Below the pieces are notes generated by a model, which saw nothing but the letters and a program-made list of their open reading frames with translations, had not been told where the DNA came from and made no database searches. Position numbers and translations under genes: made by a program. From Streptomyces spororaveus (GTDB lineage: Bacteria; Actinomycetota; Actinomycetes; Streptomycetales; Streptomycetaceae), in assembly GCF_016755875.1 (NCBI RefSeq), contig NZ_BNED01000005.1, positions 4,230,001 through 4,294,000 on the forward strand: a DNA stretch of 64,000 bases. The letters are read 5' to 3'. Of this stretch, positions 8,064 to 16,139 are shown in pieces (position 1 is the stretch's first letter; every line of letters begins with the position of its first letter).

Positions 8064-8093
8064 CCCACGCACCCACGCACCCACGCACCCACC
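8064..8093 (+). repeat. short CACGCACC tandem repeat
   Basis: About three and a half copies of an 8-bp unit CACGCACC lie immediately upstream of the DUF1772-type gene, ending just before its GGAG ribosome site. It is simple-sequence DNA in a leader, too short and unspaced to be a CRISPR array. Confidence 0.6.
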
Positions 8094-8106
8094 GGAGCCG
8101 ACGAAC

Positions 8107-8571
8107 ATGCGCACACGCCTTCTGCTGGGCCTGGCCCTCCTCTCCACCGGTCTCCTCGCCGGCGCGTTCGGATACGGAGCGGCCAACCTCGTACCCACCT
8201 TCAACGCCGTACCGCTCGACATACGGCTGTCGTTCCACACCGAACTGATGAAGATGAACGGCATCACCATGCAGGCCGCGATGGGCCTGTCGATCGTCAG
8301 CTCGCTGACCCTGGCCGCCGTGGCACACGGCCGTACGCGGATGCTCGCGGGCGGGGCCGGCCTGCTGGCCCTCACCTCCCTCCTGGTCACCCGGTTCGGC
8401 AACGTCCCGATCAACGGCCGGATCAAGGAATGGGCGCGCACCTCGGCCCCGGCCGATCACGCGGAGATCCTGCGGCGCTGGGCCATGTTCAACGACATCC
8501 GCACCGTCACCGCGCTCGTCGCGTTCGCGGTGCTGGTCTTCGCCGCCCTGAGGAAGCCCGCCCGCGACTGA
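8107..8571 (+). CDS. DUF1772-type four-helix membrane protein
   Basis: A 154-residue integral membrane protein with four hydrophobic segments (about residues 4-25, 55-75, 80-100, 133-150). The motif TRFGNVPINGRIKEW and the following RRWAMFNDIRT are typical of the DUF1772/anthrone-oxygenase-like family. Some members act on aromatic polyketides, but most are uncharacterised. The ATG at 8107 has GGAG upstream. It is divergent from the TerD-VWA gene, with the CACGCACC repeat in between. Biochemical role unknown. Confidence 0.75.
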   Translation: MRTRLLLGLALLSTGLLAGAFGYGAANLVPTFNAVPLDIRLSFHTELMKMNGITMQAAMGLSIVSSLTLAAVAHGRTRMLAGGAGLLALTSLLVTRFGNVPINGRIKEWARTSAPADHAEILRRWAMFNDIRTVTALVAFAVLVFAALRKPARD

Positions 8572-8575
8572 CGCC

Positions 8576-8627
8576 GCCTCCGGCCCCCGTCCCCGGGGCA
8601 CACGCCCCGGGGACGGGGGCCGGAGGC
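8576..8627. terminator. 24-bp perfect hairpin, bidirectional terminator
   Basis: Arms 8576-8599 and 8604-8627 are perfectly complementary over 24 bp with a 4-nt ACAC loop. The hairpin sits between the convergent DUF1772-type gene and the truncated AraC gene. It is one of the strongest hairpins in the window. Confidence 0.85.
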
Positions 8628-8640
8628 GGGTCCGGGTGGG

Positions 8641-8931
8641 TCAGCCGACGGCGCGGCAGACCTCGGCTGCGCCGAGGTCGCCGCCTCGCCGCAGGTCCGC
8701 CGCGCGCTGGATGCGGCGCGCCGTCAGATAGGCGTACGGGGACATGCCGTAGGCGAGCCGGAACTGGCGGCCGAGGTGCCCGGGCGCCATGTCCGCGGCG
8801 CGGGCGAGCGCCACCACGTCCAGCGGACGCGCGTGCTCCCGGTCGATCCGGTCCCGGACCCGGCGCAGCCGCGCGAGGTCCTTCAGGTGCGATGCCTCGA
8901 TCAGTGCCTGTCTCCACGCGGGACGACACAT
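8641..8931 (-). CDS. AraC-type DNA-binding protein, C-terminally truncated
   Basis: A 96-residue protein with the first HTH of an AraC domain (PLDVVALARAADMAPGHLGR QFRLAYGMSPYAYL, about residues 36-70). The second HTH normally continues after AEVCRAVG with a GF..pg.FsR.F segment, but here a stop codon follows Val-Gly directly and a strong terminator begins 14 bases later. The gene has a good GGAGG site and starts 29 bases after the VOC gene stop, so it is co-transcribed with it. It is either a decayed regulator or a naturally shortened single-HTH form. Confidence 0.7.
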   Translation of the reverse strand: MCRPAWRQALIEASHLKDLARLRRVRDRIDREHARPLDVVALARAADMAPGHLGRQFRLAYGMSPYAYLTARRIQRAADLRRGGDLGAAEVCRAVG

Positions 8932-8960
8932 GGAAGAGCCTCCTTCGTCGCGCTGCCGGA

Positions 8961-9371
8961 TCAGCGCAGTTCCTGGATGCGGATCAGGTTGCCGGCGGGG
9001 TCGCGGAAGGCGCAGTCGCGGACGCCGTACGGCTGCTCGGTCGGCTCCTGGACGACCTCGGCATCGCCGGCCTGGATCTTCTCGAAGGTGCTGTCGAGGT
9101 TCTTGGTGGCGAGGAGGATCCAGCCGTAGGTGCCCTTCGCCATCATCTCGGCGATGGTCCGGCGCTCCGCCTCGGTGACACCGGGGTCCACGGCCGGGGG
9201 CGCGAGGAGGATGGAGGTGCCGGGCTGGTCGGCGGGGCCGACCGTGATCCAGCGCATCTTGCCCTGGCCGACGTCGCTGCGGACCTCGAAGCCGAGGACG
9301 TCGCGGTAGAAGGCCACGGCGGCGTCCGGGTCGTCCTGGGGGAGCGTGCTCATGTGAATGCTGATGTCCAT
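8961..9371 (-). CDS. VOC/glyoxalase-fold protein
   Basis: A 136-residue vicinal-oxygen-chelate protein made of two beta-alpha-beta-beta-beta modules. Recognisable parts are DPDAAVAFYRDVLGFEVRSD, the MRWITVGP strand, and the C-terminal CAFRDPAGNLIRIQEL. The family includes glyoxalases, dioxygenases and resistance proteins, and substrate cannot be inferred. The ATG at 9371 follows GTGAGGGAC. The truncated AraC gene follows 29 bases downstream in the same operon, an arrangement common for AraC/VOC pairs. Confidence 0.85.
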   Translation of the reverse strand: MDISIHMSTLPQDDPDAAVAFYRDVLGFEVRSDVGQGKMRWITVGPADQPGTSILLAPPAVDPGVTEAERRTIAEMMAKGTYGWILLATKNLDSTFEKIQAGDAEVVQEPTEQPYGVRDCAFRDPAGNLIRIQELR

Positions 9372-9746
9372 GTCCCTCACGCTAACTTCGCCTGGACCAC
9401 GGGCGCTTCTCGAATCCTGACCGATCGGGCCTCCTCCTTCCGACCCCTTCTTCCGCCCCCTCCTACCGGCCCGTGCCGGGGCGGCGGCGACCCGGTTCGC
9501 CGAGGGGGCCGACCGGTGTCCGTGATCACTACGGGCTGCGGCCGGGCGAGGGACCGGCGGACGGGCCGCGGACCGCCGTCGGCGCAGCTCAGGGCGGTGG
9601 CTTCACCCGGGCGGCTCGAAGCTCGGACGATCTTCCCGGTGTGCGGCGCCCGACCCGTCGGCATAGGTCTGTGTGCAGAGGCGTCGCAGGCGCCCTGTGC
9701 CCCCGCACGGGCACCCGTCGCTCCAGCACCCCTGGTGAGGAGTCAC
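9372..9746. other. 375-bp intergenic region, divergent promoters
   Basis: No gene is supported here. A pyrimidine-rich tract runs from about 9420 to 9475 and is followed by ordinary GC-rich sequence up to the GAGGAG of the oxidase gene. It should hold the promoters of the VOC operon and of the copper-radical oxidase; I cannot name a sigma-factor motif with confidence. Confidence 0.5.
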
Positions 9747-11594
9747 ATGTCACGTATCAAGCGCCGATCCGCGCGACGATCAGCTCCCCGAGCCGCCCGC
9801 CGCGCTGCCCGCCGGGCCGCGGTCTCCGTGCTCGCTGCCGCCGCCGCCCTGGTCACCGCCGTCCCGGCGGCCGCGCACGACGGTTCGGCCCGCCCCGAGG
9901 AGAAAGCGGCCCTCGGCGCCGAACACGCCCAGGAGCATACGAAGGTCCGCGAGCAGCTCCTCAAACTGGGCGGGTACTCCCAGCTCGCCCGGATCGACAG
10001 CCTGAACTCACTGACCCGGTCCCAGGCGGACGTGAACGCCCGCTTCCACCCCAAGGCGTTCGGCCAGTTCGCCGAGTACTTCCAGTCCCCGGACTTCGCC
10101 GCCCACATCGCCATGCTCCCGACCGGCAAGGTGCTGCTCTTCTCCTTCGAGCGCATGGAGACCGACCCGACCGAGGAGCCCGCACCGACCAACACCCTCG
10201 GCAGGGCCAACGCCGGCCGCGCCTTCCTGTGGGACCCGCGCCGCGGCACCGGAGCGGCCGCCTTCACGAAGGTCACCCCGCCCGAGCTGGTCGTACCGGA
10301 CGGCACGGGCGAGAAGCGCCCGGCGCCCTTCTTCTGCGCCGGACACGCCTTCCTGCCCAACGGCATGGTCGGCGTCTTCGGCGGCAACCTCGGCTACGGC
10401 GGCGGCGCCGGCGCCAAGCTGTCGCTGGTCTTCGACCCGTGGACCGAGAGCTGGTCCGTGAACAAGGACATGGAGGTCGGCCGCTGGTACCCCTCCGTGG
10501 CCGCCGCTCCCGACGGCCGCCTGCTGATCATGTCCGGCCACACCGACCAGGGCTGGGGCACCTCCACCTCCGTGATCGAGCGCTTCCCCGCGAAGAGCCA
10601 CCCGGTCCCCTTCGAGAAGACCCTGATCCCGAAGGACGTCCCGACGGACACCCTGCGCGTGGACGCGCCCTTCGGTGCCGACAGCGACTACCCGCACCTG
10701 TTCACCCTGCGCGACGGCAAGGTCTACGGCCTGGGCCGGCACGCCACCAGGCAGTGGGCCTTCGACCCGGTCGCGGAGACCCGTACGGACCTGCCCGCGC
10801 GCCCCGACGGCGTGCACCGCGGCTACGGCTCCGCCGTGCCGCTGCCCGCCGGACTGCGCGGCCCGGACTCCGTACTGGTCCTCGGCGGCGACCGCGACGA
10901 CCCCAACACCTACCGGCTCACGAGCGGCGGCGGCTGGGAGAAGCAGCAGCCCCGCGCCTTCGGCCGGACCCAGGACGACACGCTGCTGCTCCCGGACGCG
11001 AGCCTGCTGACCGTCAACGGCGCCTACGGCATCCGGGACTACGGCAACGGCGACTACAACCCCAAGTCCGATCTGAAGTACCGGCAGATCGAGACCCGCA
11101 ACGCGCTGGGCGAATGGAAGCTGGGCCCGGCCCAGCGGCTGCCGCGCGGCTACCACTCCAACGCCGTCGTCCTCCCGGACGGCCGGATCATGGTCACGGG
11201 TGACGAGCTGCAGCAGCTCGCCAACGACCCGAAGATCGACGACGACATGAACGGCAGCGTCGAGATCTTCGAGCCGGCCTACCTCCACCAGGGCAGCCGC
11301 CCGGCCCTCGACCGCGCCCCCGACGGGCCGCTGCGGTACGACACCGCCTTCAACGTGGGGACCTCCACGCCCGACCGGGTCAAGAAGGCCGTGCTGCTGG
11401 CCCCGACCACGGCGACGCACTCGCTCAACACCAGCCAGCGCCACCTGGAACTGGGCATCGTCAAGCGCCAGGGGAACAGCCTGCGCCTGCAGGCACCGCC
11501 CTCGGCCAACGACGTCCCGCCCGGCTACTACATGCTCTTCCTGCTGGACGAGAACGGGGTGCCGAGCACGGCCAAGTGGGTCTCCTTCCGGTAA
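9747..11594 (+). CDS. secreted copper-radical oxidase (galactose oxidase/GlxA-like)
   Basis: A 615-residue exported protein. The very basic N-terminus (many Arg in residues 3-24) and hydrophobic core end near AAAHD at residue 44. A kelch-type beta-propeller follows, then a C-terminal DUF1929 domain (about 510-615). The copper-radical residues can be aligned with galactose oxidase: Cys197 (FFCAGH) and Tyr248 (GRWYPS) for the thioether cross-link, Tyr469 and His470 (RGYHS), and His558 (TATHSLN). Such enzymes oxidise alcohols or glycans and make hydrogen peroxide. In Streptomyces GlxA acts on tip glycan beside cslA, but no cslA is present here. Start supported by GAGGAG. Confidence 0.88.
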   Translation: MSRIKRRSARRSAPRAARRAARRAAVSVLAAAAALVTAVPAAAHDGSARPEEKAALGAEHAQEHTKVREQLLKLGGYSQLARIDSLNSLTRSQADVNARFHPKAFGQFAEYFQSPDFAAHIAMLPTGKVLLFSFERMETDPTEEPAPTNTLGRANAGRAFLWDPRRGTGAAAFTKVTPPELVVPDGTGEKRPAPFFCAGHAFLPNGMVGVFGGNLGYGGGAGAKLSLVFDPWTESWSVNKDMEVGRWYPSVAAAPDGRLLIMSGHTDQGWGTSTSVIERFPAKSHPVPFEKTLIPKDVPTDTLRVDAPFGADSDYPHLFTLRDGKVYGLGRHATRQWAFDPVAETRTDLPARPDGVHRGYGSAVPLPAGLRGPDSVLVLGGDRDDPNTYRLTSGGGWEKQQPRAFGRTQDDTLLLPDASLLTVNGAYGIRDYGNGDYNPKSDLKYRQIETRNALGEWKLGPAQRLPRGYHSNAVVLPDGRIMVTGDELQQLANDPKIDDDMNGSVEIFEPAYLHQGSRPALDRAPDGPLRYDTAFNVGTSTPDRVKKAVLLAPTTATHSLNTSQRHLELGIVKRQGNSLRLQAPPSANDVPPGYYMLFLLDENGVPSTAKWVSFR

Positions 11595-11619
11595 CCCACC
11601 GGGCCTGGCGCCCCACGAC

Positions 11620-11648
11620 ACAGCCCCGGGCCGTCCGCCCGGGGCTGT
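11620..11648 (+). terminator. intrinsic terminator after the oxidase gene
   Basis: ACAGCCCCGGGC (11620-11631), 5-nt loop, GCCCGGGGCTGT (11637-11648): a perfect 12-bp stem 25 bases after the oxidase stop and before the convergent MarR gene. Confidence 0.8.
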
Positions 11649-11690
11649 GGTGTCGCCGCCCGCGGGCGGCAGGCGGCCGTCCGGCGGTCG

Positions 11691-12161
11691 TCAGCGGTGG
11701 CGCAGCGCGTTCTGGGCGTCGACGTACTTCAGCATGAGGCGGGCGAGGTCGAGGCGGTCGCGCTCGCTCCAGTCGGCCGTCACCTGCTCGAAGGCCGCGC
11801 GCTGGTGCCGCCGGAAGCGGGCCATCATGTCCCGGCCCTCGGGGCTGAGGTGGAGGATCGTGCGGCGGCCGTCCTGCTGGGAGGCGGCGCGGACGAGGTA
11901 GCCGGCGGAGATGCTGTCGGACACCATGCGGCTGGCCACCGAGGGGTCGACGGCCAGGTACGCGGCCACGGCGCCGACGGTGATCTCGCGGCCGTCGCCC
12001 TGTTCGGCCTCCAGGACGATGTTGAGGACCAGGGTGCGGCTGAGGTCCTTCTGCGAGATCGGGTTCTCGACCTCCAGGAGCATGGAGCGCCGCAGTTTCC
12101 CGAACGCCGGGCCCACGGCGTCCAGCAGTTCCTCGTCGGTCGCCGGCTCGTGCTTGGTCAT
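11691..12161 (-). CDS. MarR-family regulator
   Basis: A 156-residue winged-helix protein with the MarR core: AAYLAVDPSVASRMVSDSI as recognition region (about residues 69-88) and wing LVRAASQQDGRRTILHLSPEG. Long N- and C-terminal helices form the dimer interface. The ATG at 12161 follows GAGGGGC. It is divergent from the NAD(P)-binding protein gene at 12261, with a perfect dyad TGCATGC-aa-GCATGCA between them. The likely role is ligand-relieved repression of that oxidoreductase operon. Confidence 0.9.
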   Translation of the reverse strand: MTKHEPATDEELLDAVGPAFGKLRRSMLLEVENPISQKDLSRTLVLNIVLEAEQGDGREITVGAVAAYLAVDPSVASRMVSDSISAGYLVRAASQQDGRRTILHLSPEGRDMMARFRRHQRAAFEQVTADWSERDRLDLARLMLKYVDAQNALRHR

Positions 12162-12216
12162 GCCCCTCATCGTACATACGTGAGCTCGCGCAGACATGTG
12201 TTGACGTGAAAACGTG

Positions 12217-12232
12217 TGCATGCAAGCATGCA
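12217..12232. promoter_or_regulatory. candidate MarR operator
   Basis: TGCATGC-aa-GCATGCA is a perfect 7-bp inverted repeat between the divergent MarR and oxidoreductase genes. A TTGACG hexamer at 12201-12206 may be the -35 of the rightward promoter, which would place the dyad across the promoter core. Confidence 0.5.
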
Positions 12233-12260
12233 TATGTCTTTGCGAACGAATGGAGCTCTC

Positions 12261-13103
12261 GTGACCATCCTCATCACCGGCGCGCGCGGCAAGGTCGGCC
12301 GGGCCGTCATCGACCGCCTGCACTCCGCCGGTCTCCCCGTCCGGGCCGCCAGCACCCGCCCCGCCGAACTGACCGTCCCGGCCGGCGTCGAGACCGCCGA
12401 GCTCGTCCTGGACCGGCCCGAGACCTTCGCCGCCGCGCTCCGCGGCGTCCGCCAGGTCTTCCTCTACCCGGAGCCCGCCGGCATCCACGACCTGATCGAG
12501 GCCGCCGAGGCCGCCGGGGTCGAGCACGTCGTCCTGCTCTCCTCGTCCTCGGTGCTCGCCCCGGACGCCGAGGACGACCCGCTCGCCAGCCACAGCCTGA
12601 AGGTCGAGCGCGCTCTCGCCGACTCCCGTCTGACCTGCACGTTCCTGCGTCCCGACGCCTTCGCCAGCAACTCGCTGGGCTGGGCCTGGCCCGTCGGCCG
12701 GTCGATGCCGGTCCAGCTCGCCTACCCGGACGCGCAGATCGCGCCCATCCACCCCGAGGACATCGCCGACATCGCCGCCCTGGCCCTGACCGGGGACTCC
12801 CTCACCGGCCGGGCGCTCACCCTGACCGGCTCCGAGTCGCTCTCCTTCCGCGAGCAGCTCGCCGTCCTCTCGGAGACCCTCGGCCGCGCCGTCCAGGTCG
12901 AGCGCATCACCCGCGCCGAGGCGGAAGAGCAGATGGGCCGGCACATGCCCGCCCCGATGGTGTCCTCGCTCCTCGACCTGTGGGAGGCGGCCGACCACGG
13001 CCCCGCCGCCCTCGGCGAAACCACCGAGACCCTGCTCGGCGTACCCGCCCGCACCTACCGGCAGTGGACCCGCGAGAACGCGGACGCCTTCACCGGCCAC
13101 TGA
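12261..13103 (+). CDS. NmrA/SDR-type NAD(P)-binding protein
   Basis: A 280-residue atypical short-chain dehydrogenase-like protein. The dinucleotide-binding motif ITGARGKVGRAVIDRL is at residues 5-20. The NmrA-like features are the VLLSSSSVLAPDAEDD segment and the HPEDIADIAALALTG region that interacts with substrate. The usual Tyr-x3-Lys pair is not obvious, as in NmrA/azoreductase-like members that act as redox sensors or quinone/NADPH proteins. Start GTG 12261 with GGAG upstream. It is divergent from one MarR regulator and followed, 27 bases on, by another, which forms its operon. Confidence 0.85.
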   Translation: MTILITGARGKVGRAVIDRLHSAGLPVRAASTRPAELTVPAGVETAELVLDRPETFAAALRGVRQVFLYPEPAGIHDLIEAAEAAGVEHVVLLSSSSVLAPDAEDDPLASHSLKVERALADSRLTCTFLRPDAFASNSLGWAWPVGRSMPVQLAYPDAQIAPIHPEDIADIAALALTGDSLTGRALTLTGSESLSFREQLAVLSETLGRAVQVERITRAEAEEQMGRHMPAPMVSSLLDLWEAADHGPAALGETTETLLGVPARTYRQWTRENADAFTGH

Positions 13104-13130
13104 TCCGCCGACCTTCCGAAGGAGCAGGAC

Positions 13131-13556
13131 ATGAAGCCCATCGGCTACTGGCTCAACCGCACGGACCAGGCCCTCACCGCGTCCATGGACGCGGCACTGG
13201 CCGACTTCGGCCTCACCCGGCTCGGCTGGCAGGTCCTCAATGCCGTCAAGGACGACCCGCGGGCCACCGACTGCGCCGTCCGGGCCGCCCTGGCCACGGG
13301 TGCCGACACCGCGGCGCTGGACTCGGCCGTCGCCTCGCTGCTCGCCGGCGGCTGGGTGACCCGCCCGCGGCCGGAGGGCCTCGCCCTGACCGACGACGGC
13401 CGCGCCCACCTCGCCGAGGTGGGCGCTCGCGTGGCCGACTTCCGCGAACTGTCGGCGACGGGGATCACGCGCGAGGAGTACGTCACCGCCGTCACCGTCC
13501 TGGAGCGCATGACCCGCAACCTCACCGAGCCGCGGAACGGGTCCGCGGCTCGGTGA
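13131..13556 (+). CDS. MarR-like winged-helix protein
   Basis: A 141-residue protein of MarR layout: MKPIGYWLNRTDQALTASMD as N-terminal helix, LTRLGWQVLNAVKDDP, a degenerate HTH around ALDSAVASLLAGGWVTRP, and the C-terminal dimer helices. It starts at ATG 13131 behind AAGGAG and lies 27 bases after the NmrA-like gene. Two MarR-type proteins flank one oxidoreductase, so this one may be a ligand-sensing or co-regulatory partner rather than a duplicate repressor. Confidence 0.8.
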   Translation: MKPIGYWLNRTDQALTASMDAALADFGLTRLGWQVLNAVKDDPRATDCAVRAALATGADTAALDSAVASLLAGGWVTRPRPEGLALTDDGRAHLAEVGARVADFRELSATGITREEYVTAVTVLERMTRNLTEPRNGSAAR

Positions 13557-13557
13557 G
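13521..13557. terminator. hairpin terminator overlapping the MarR-like stop codon
   Basis: A perfect 16-bp stem, 13521-13536 with 13542-13557, and a 5-nt ACGGG loop. The 3' arm contains the stop codon of the MarR-like gene. It separates that gene from the convergent SHOCT gene. Confidence 0.75.
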
Positions 13558-13576
13558 GTCGCGGGGAAGCCGCCGC

Positions 13577-13966
13577 TCAGGCCAGGATCCTGGCCTTGGC
13601 CCGGTCGAACTCCTCCTGGCTGATGTCGCCCTTGTCCTTGAGGGCGGAGAGCTTGTGCAGCTCGTCGGCCGCTCCCCCGCCGCTCCCGGCCGTCTGCTGC
13701 ACGTACGAGCGGAAGCGGGCCTGCTGCTCCTCGGCCTGTTTCAGGTCCCGTTCGCGCATGCTCCGACCGCGGGCGATCAGGTACACGAGGATGCCGAGGA
13801 ACGGCAGCACCAGCACCAGCACCAGCCAGCCCGCCTTCCCCCAGCCGCCCAGGGTGTGGTCACGGAAGATGTCCGTGATGACCTTGAAGAGCAGGAAGAA
13901 CCACATGACCCACAGGAAGAACCACAGCATCGTCCAGAAGAAGTTCAGGAGCGGGTAGTCGTCCAT
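13577..13966 (-). CDS. PLD-nuclease-N/SHOCT domain membrane protein
   Basis: A 129-residue protein with two transmembrane helices (about residues 8-30 and 43-66), separated by the sequence TLGGWGKAGW typical of the PLDc_N module. It ends in a SHOCT motif (LHKLSALKDKGDISQEEFDRAK). SHOCT tails are oligomerisation modules found in envelope-associated proteins. The start ATG 13966 has CGGAG upstream. Many Streptomyces genomes carry several copies; function unknown, presumably membrane-associated. Confidence 0.85.
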   Translation of the reverse strand: MDDYPLLNFFWTMLWFFLWVMWFFLLFKVITDIFRDHTLGGWGKAGWLVLVLVLPFLGILVYLIARGRSMRERDLKQAEEQQARFRSYVQQTAGSGGGAADELHKLSALKDKGDISQEEFDRAKARILA

Positions 13967-14081
13967 GGTCGGCTCCGATCACACACGGGTCCTTCATTCA
14001 TACAGGTGACCCCGGCGGTCCGCACGCGGACCGCCCGCCGCTCCGGTCGCGCGATGGGGTCCGGCCCGTTCTCCTGAACCC

Positions 14082-14630
14082 ATGGAACGCAACGCGGCCG
14101 ATCACCCCCGGCTCGCCCTGCTGGGCCACCTCCTGCGCTCGGTGCTCGCGGTCGCCCTCCTCACGGGGCTCTACTACGTGGTGCCGCTGGAGGGCGGGTT
14201 CGGTATCACCACGGTCCTGACGCTGGCGCTCGGCCTGGTGGTCTTCGGGCTCCTGACTGCCTGGCAGATCACCGCCATCGCCCACGCGCCGTACCCGCGG
14301 ATGCGCGCCCTGGAGGCGCTGGCCACCGGCGTACCGCTGTTCCTGGTGCTGTTCTCCGCGACGTACTACCTGCTCGCCGCGCAGGACCCCGCGTCGTTCT
14401 CGGAGCCGCTGAGCCGTACGGACGCCCTCTACTTCACGATCACCACCTTCGCCACCGTGGGTTTCGGGGACATCGTCGCCACCACCCAGGGCGGCCGGGT
14501 GCTGGTCACCTTCCAGATGGTCGCCGACCTGATCCTCATCGGGATCATCGCCAAAGCACTGGTCGGGGCGGTCAAAATCGGCATGCACAGGCGCAGTTCG
14601 CAGGCCCCCGGCCGGAACGACGAGTCCTGA
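14082..14630 (+). CDS. potassium channel, two-pore-helix type
   Basis: A 182-residue membrane protein with four hydrophobic segments: two N-terminal (about residues 17-35 and 41-65), and a pore module (83-100 and 137-160) around the selectivity filter TVGFGD at residues 125-130. The filter is a variant of TVGYGD and is typical of K+-selective channels. No RCK or cyclic-nucleotide domain is attached. It is followed 55 bases later by a ClC-type channel gene on the same strand, so cation and anion flux proteins may be co-expressed. Confidence 0.88.
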   Translation: MERNAADHPRLALLGHLLRSVLAVALLTGLYYVVPLEGGFGITTVLTLALGLVVFGLLTAWQITAIAHAPYPRMRALEALATGVPLFLVLFSATYYLLAAQDPASFSEPLSRTDALYFTITTFATVGFGDIVATTQGGRVLVTFQMVADLILIGIIAKALVGAVKIGMHRRSSQAPGRNDES

Positions 14631-14685
14631 GCGGCGAAGTGCGCCCCCGAGGTGGACCATCGAGGAAGCGGAAAGGAAGTGAGCC

Positions 14686-16077
14686 ATGCCGCAGTCGCGT
14701 CCTCGATCCGAACCGCCCCCCGGCGGTACGCAGCCGCAGGAGGCCGACGTCCTGAGGCAGACCCTCCGCAGCCCCGGATACCTCAAGTTGCTCGTCTTCT
14801 GCGCCCTCATCAGCATCCCGGTGTCCCTCGCGTCGTTCTGGTTCCTCGCCGCGCTGCACAAGATGGAACACGTGATGTGGACGGACCTCCCCGAGGCCCT
14901 GGGCTGGGGCGTCCCGCCCTGGTGGTGGCCGCTGCCCCTGCTGCTCGTCGCCGGTGTCGTGGTCGGCCTGGTCGTCCCGCACATGCGCGGCAACGGCGGT
15001 CACCTCCCCGCGGCCGGCCTGCACACCGGCGGGGCCTCGGCGGGCGCCCTTCCCGGCGTCGTGATCGCGGCGGTGGCCAGTCTGCCGCTCGGTGCGGTGC
15101 TGGGTCCCGAGGCCCCGCTGATCGCCCTCGGCGGCGGACTGGCGCTGCTGTTCCGCAACCTCGCGCAGGTCCCGGTGACCCCGCAGGGCACCGCGCTCGT
15201 GGGCGCGGCGGGAGCCGCGGCGGCCATCGCCACGATCTTCGGGAATCCGCTGATCGCCGCGGTGCTGCTGATCGAGGTGGCGGGCGTGGGCGGGCCGCAG
15301 CTGTTCGCGGTGATGCTGCCGTCCCTGCTGTCCGCCGGGGTCGGGGACCTGGTCTTCACGGGCCTCGGACGCTGGACCGGCCTGCCGATCGGGAGCCTGA
15401 AGCTGGAGCTGGGCGTGCCCGTGCCCCACCTGGACGCGGCGGACGTGCTCTGGGCGGTGGTCATCGCCGCGGCCCTCGCCGCGGCCCTGCACCCCGTGCT
15501 GACCGGAGCCCGGGTGATCGCCACGTACGTCCTCGCACGGCCCCTCCTGCGGACGGTCCAGTGCGCGCTGGCCGCCGCGGCCTGCGCCAGTCTCTACGCG
15601 CTCATCACCGGCCTCTCCCCCGCCGATGTGACGGGGTCGGGCCAGGAGCTGATCGGGCGGCTGGCAGCCGACCCGCACGCCTGGGGTGTGGGTGCGCTGA
15701 TCGGCGTACTGCTCTTCAAGGGCACCGCCTACGCCATCTGCCTCGGCAGCCTGCGCGGCGGCCCCATCTTCCCGGCGCTCTGCCTCGGCGCCGTGGCGGG
15801 CGTCCTGCTCGGGCCGCTGCCCGGTCTCGGCATCGTGCCCGCCATGGGGGCGGGCATGGCGGCGACCGCCGCCAGCGCGCTGCGGCTGCCGGTGAGCAGC
15901 GTGGTGATGGTGGTCCTGATGCTCGGCGGCACCGCGATGATCCCGGTCGTGATCATCTCGGCGGTGGTCGCCTTCGTGGTGACCGAGCTGCTGCCCGTGG
16001 GACCCCCGATCCCCGACCTGCCGGCCGTGCCCGCGAAGCCCGCCGCACCCGTCACGCCCGCCGCGCCCGCGGCCTGA
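14686..16077 (+). CDS. ClC-family chloride channel/antiporter
   Basis: A 463-residue membrane protein with about ten hydrophobic helices. The motif GPEAPLIALGGG at residues 140-151 holds the conserved gating glutamate (E142) of the ClC family, and GSLRGGPIFPALCLGA near residue 356 is the second conserved loop (GGIFAP in others). The cytoplasmic CBS domains are absent and the C-terminus is a Pro/Ala tail. The start ATG has AAGGAAG upstream. It probably moves Cl- or another anion, alone or coupled to protons. Confidence 0.9.
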   Translation: MPQSRPRSEPPPGGTQPQEADVLRQTLRSPGYLKLLVFCALISIPVSLASFWFLAALHKMEHVMWTDLPEALGWGVPPWWWPLPLLLVAGVVVGLVVPHMRGNGGHLPAAGLHTGGASAGALPGVVIAAVASLPLGAVLGPEAPLIALGGGLALLFRNLAQVPVTPQGTALVGAAGAAAAIATIFGNPLIAAVLLIEVAGVGGPQLFAVMLPSLLSAGVGDLVFTGLGRWTGLPIGSLKLELGVPVPHLDAADVLWAVVIAAALAAALHPVLTGARVIATYVLARPLLRTVQCALAAAACASLYALITGLSPADVTGSGQELIGRLAADPHAWGVGALIGVLLFKGTAYAICLGSLRGGPIFPALCLGAVAGVLLGPLPGLGIVPAMGAGMAATAASALRLPVSSVVMVVLMLGGTAMIPVVIISAVVAFVVTELLPVGPPIPDLPAVPAKPAAPVTPAAPAA

Positions 16078-16085
16078 CCGGCACA

Positions 16086-16121
16086 CGAGGACCCCGCCCG
16101 GAGAGCCGGGCGGGGTCCTCG
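16086..16121. terminator. 16-bp bidirectional terminator
   Basis: A perfect stem, 16086-16101 with 16106-16121, and an AGAG loop. It sits between the convergent ClC gene (+) and lipoprotein gene (-). Confidence 0.85.
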
Positions 16122-16139
16122 TTCACGTCCTTCGACCGG

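Noticed and set aside
8064..8093. Possible CRISPR array
   Set aside because: Units are 8 bp and directly adjacent with no spacers. No cas genes in the window.
7971..9746. Long open frame running into the copper-radical oxidase from far upstream
   Set aside because: The upstream part is Arg/Pro-rich shadow sequence across three other genes. The oxidase has its own ribosome site and signal peptide at 9747.
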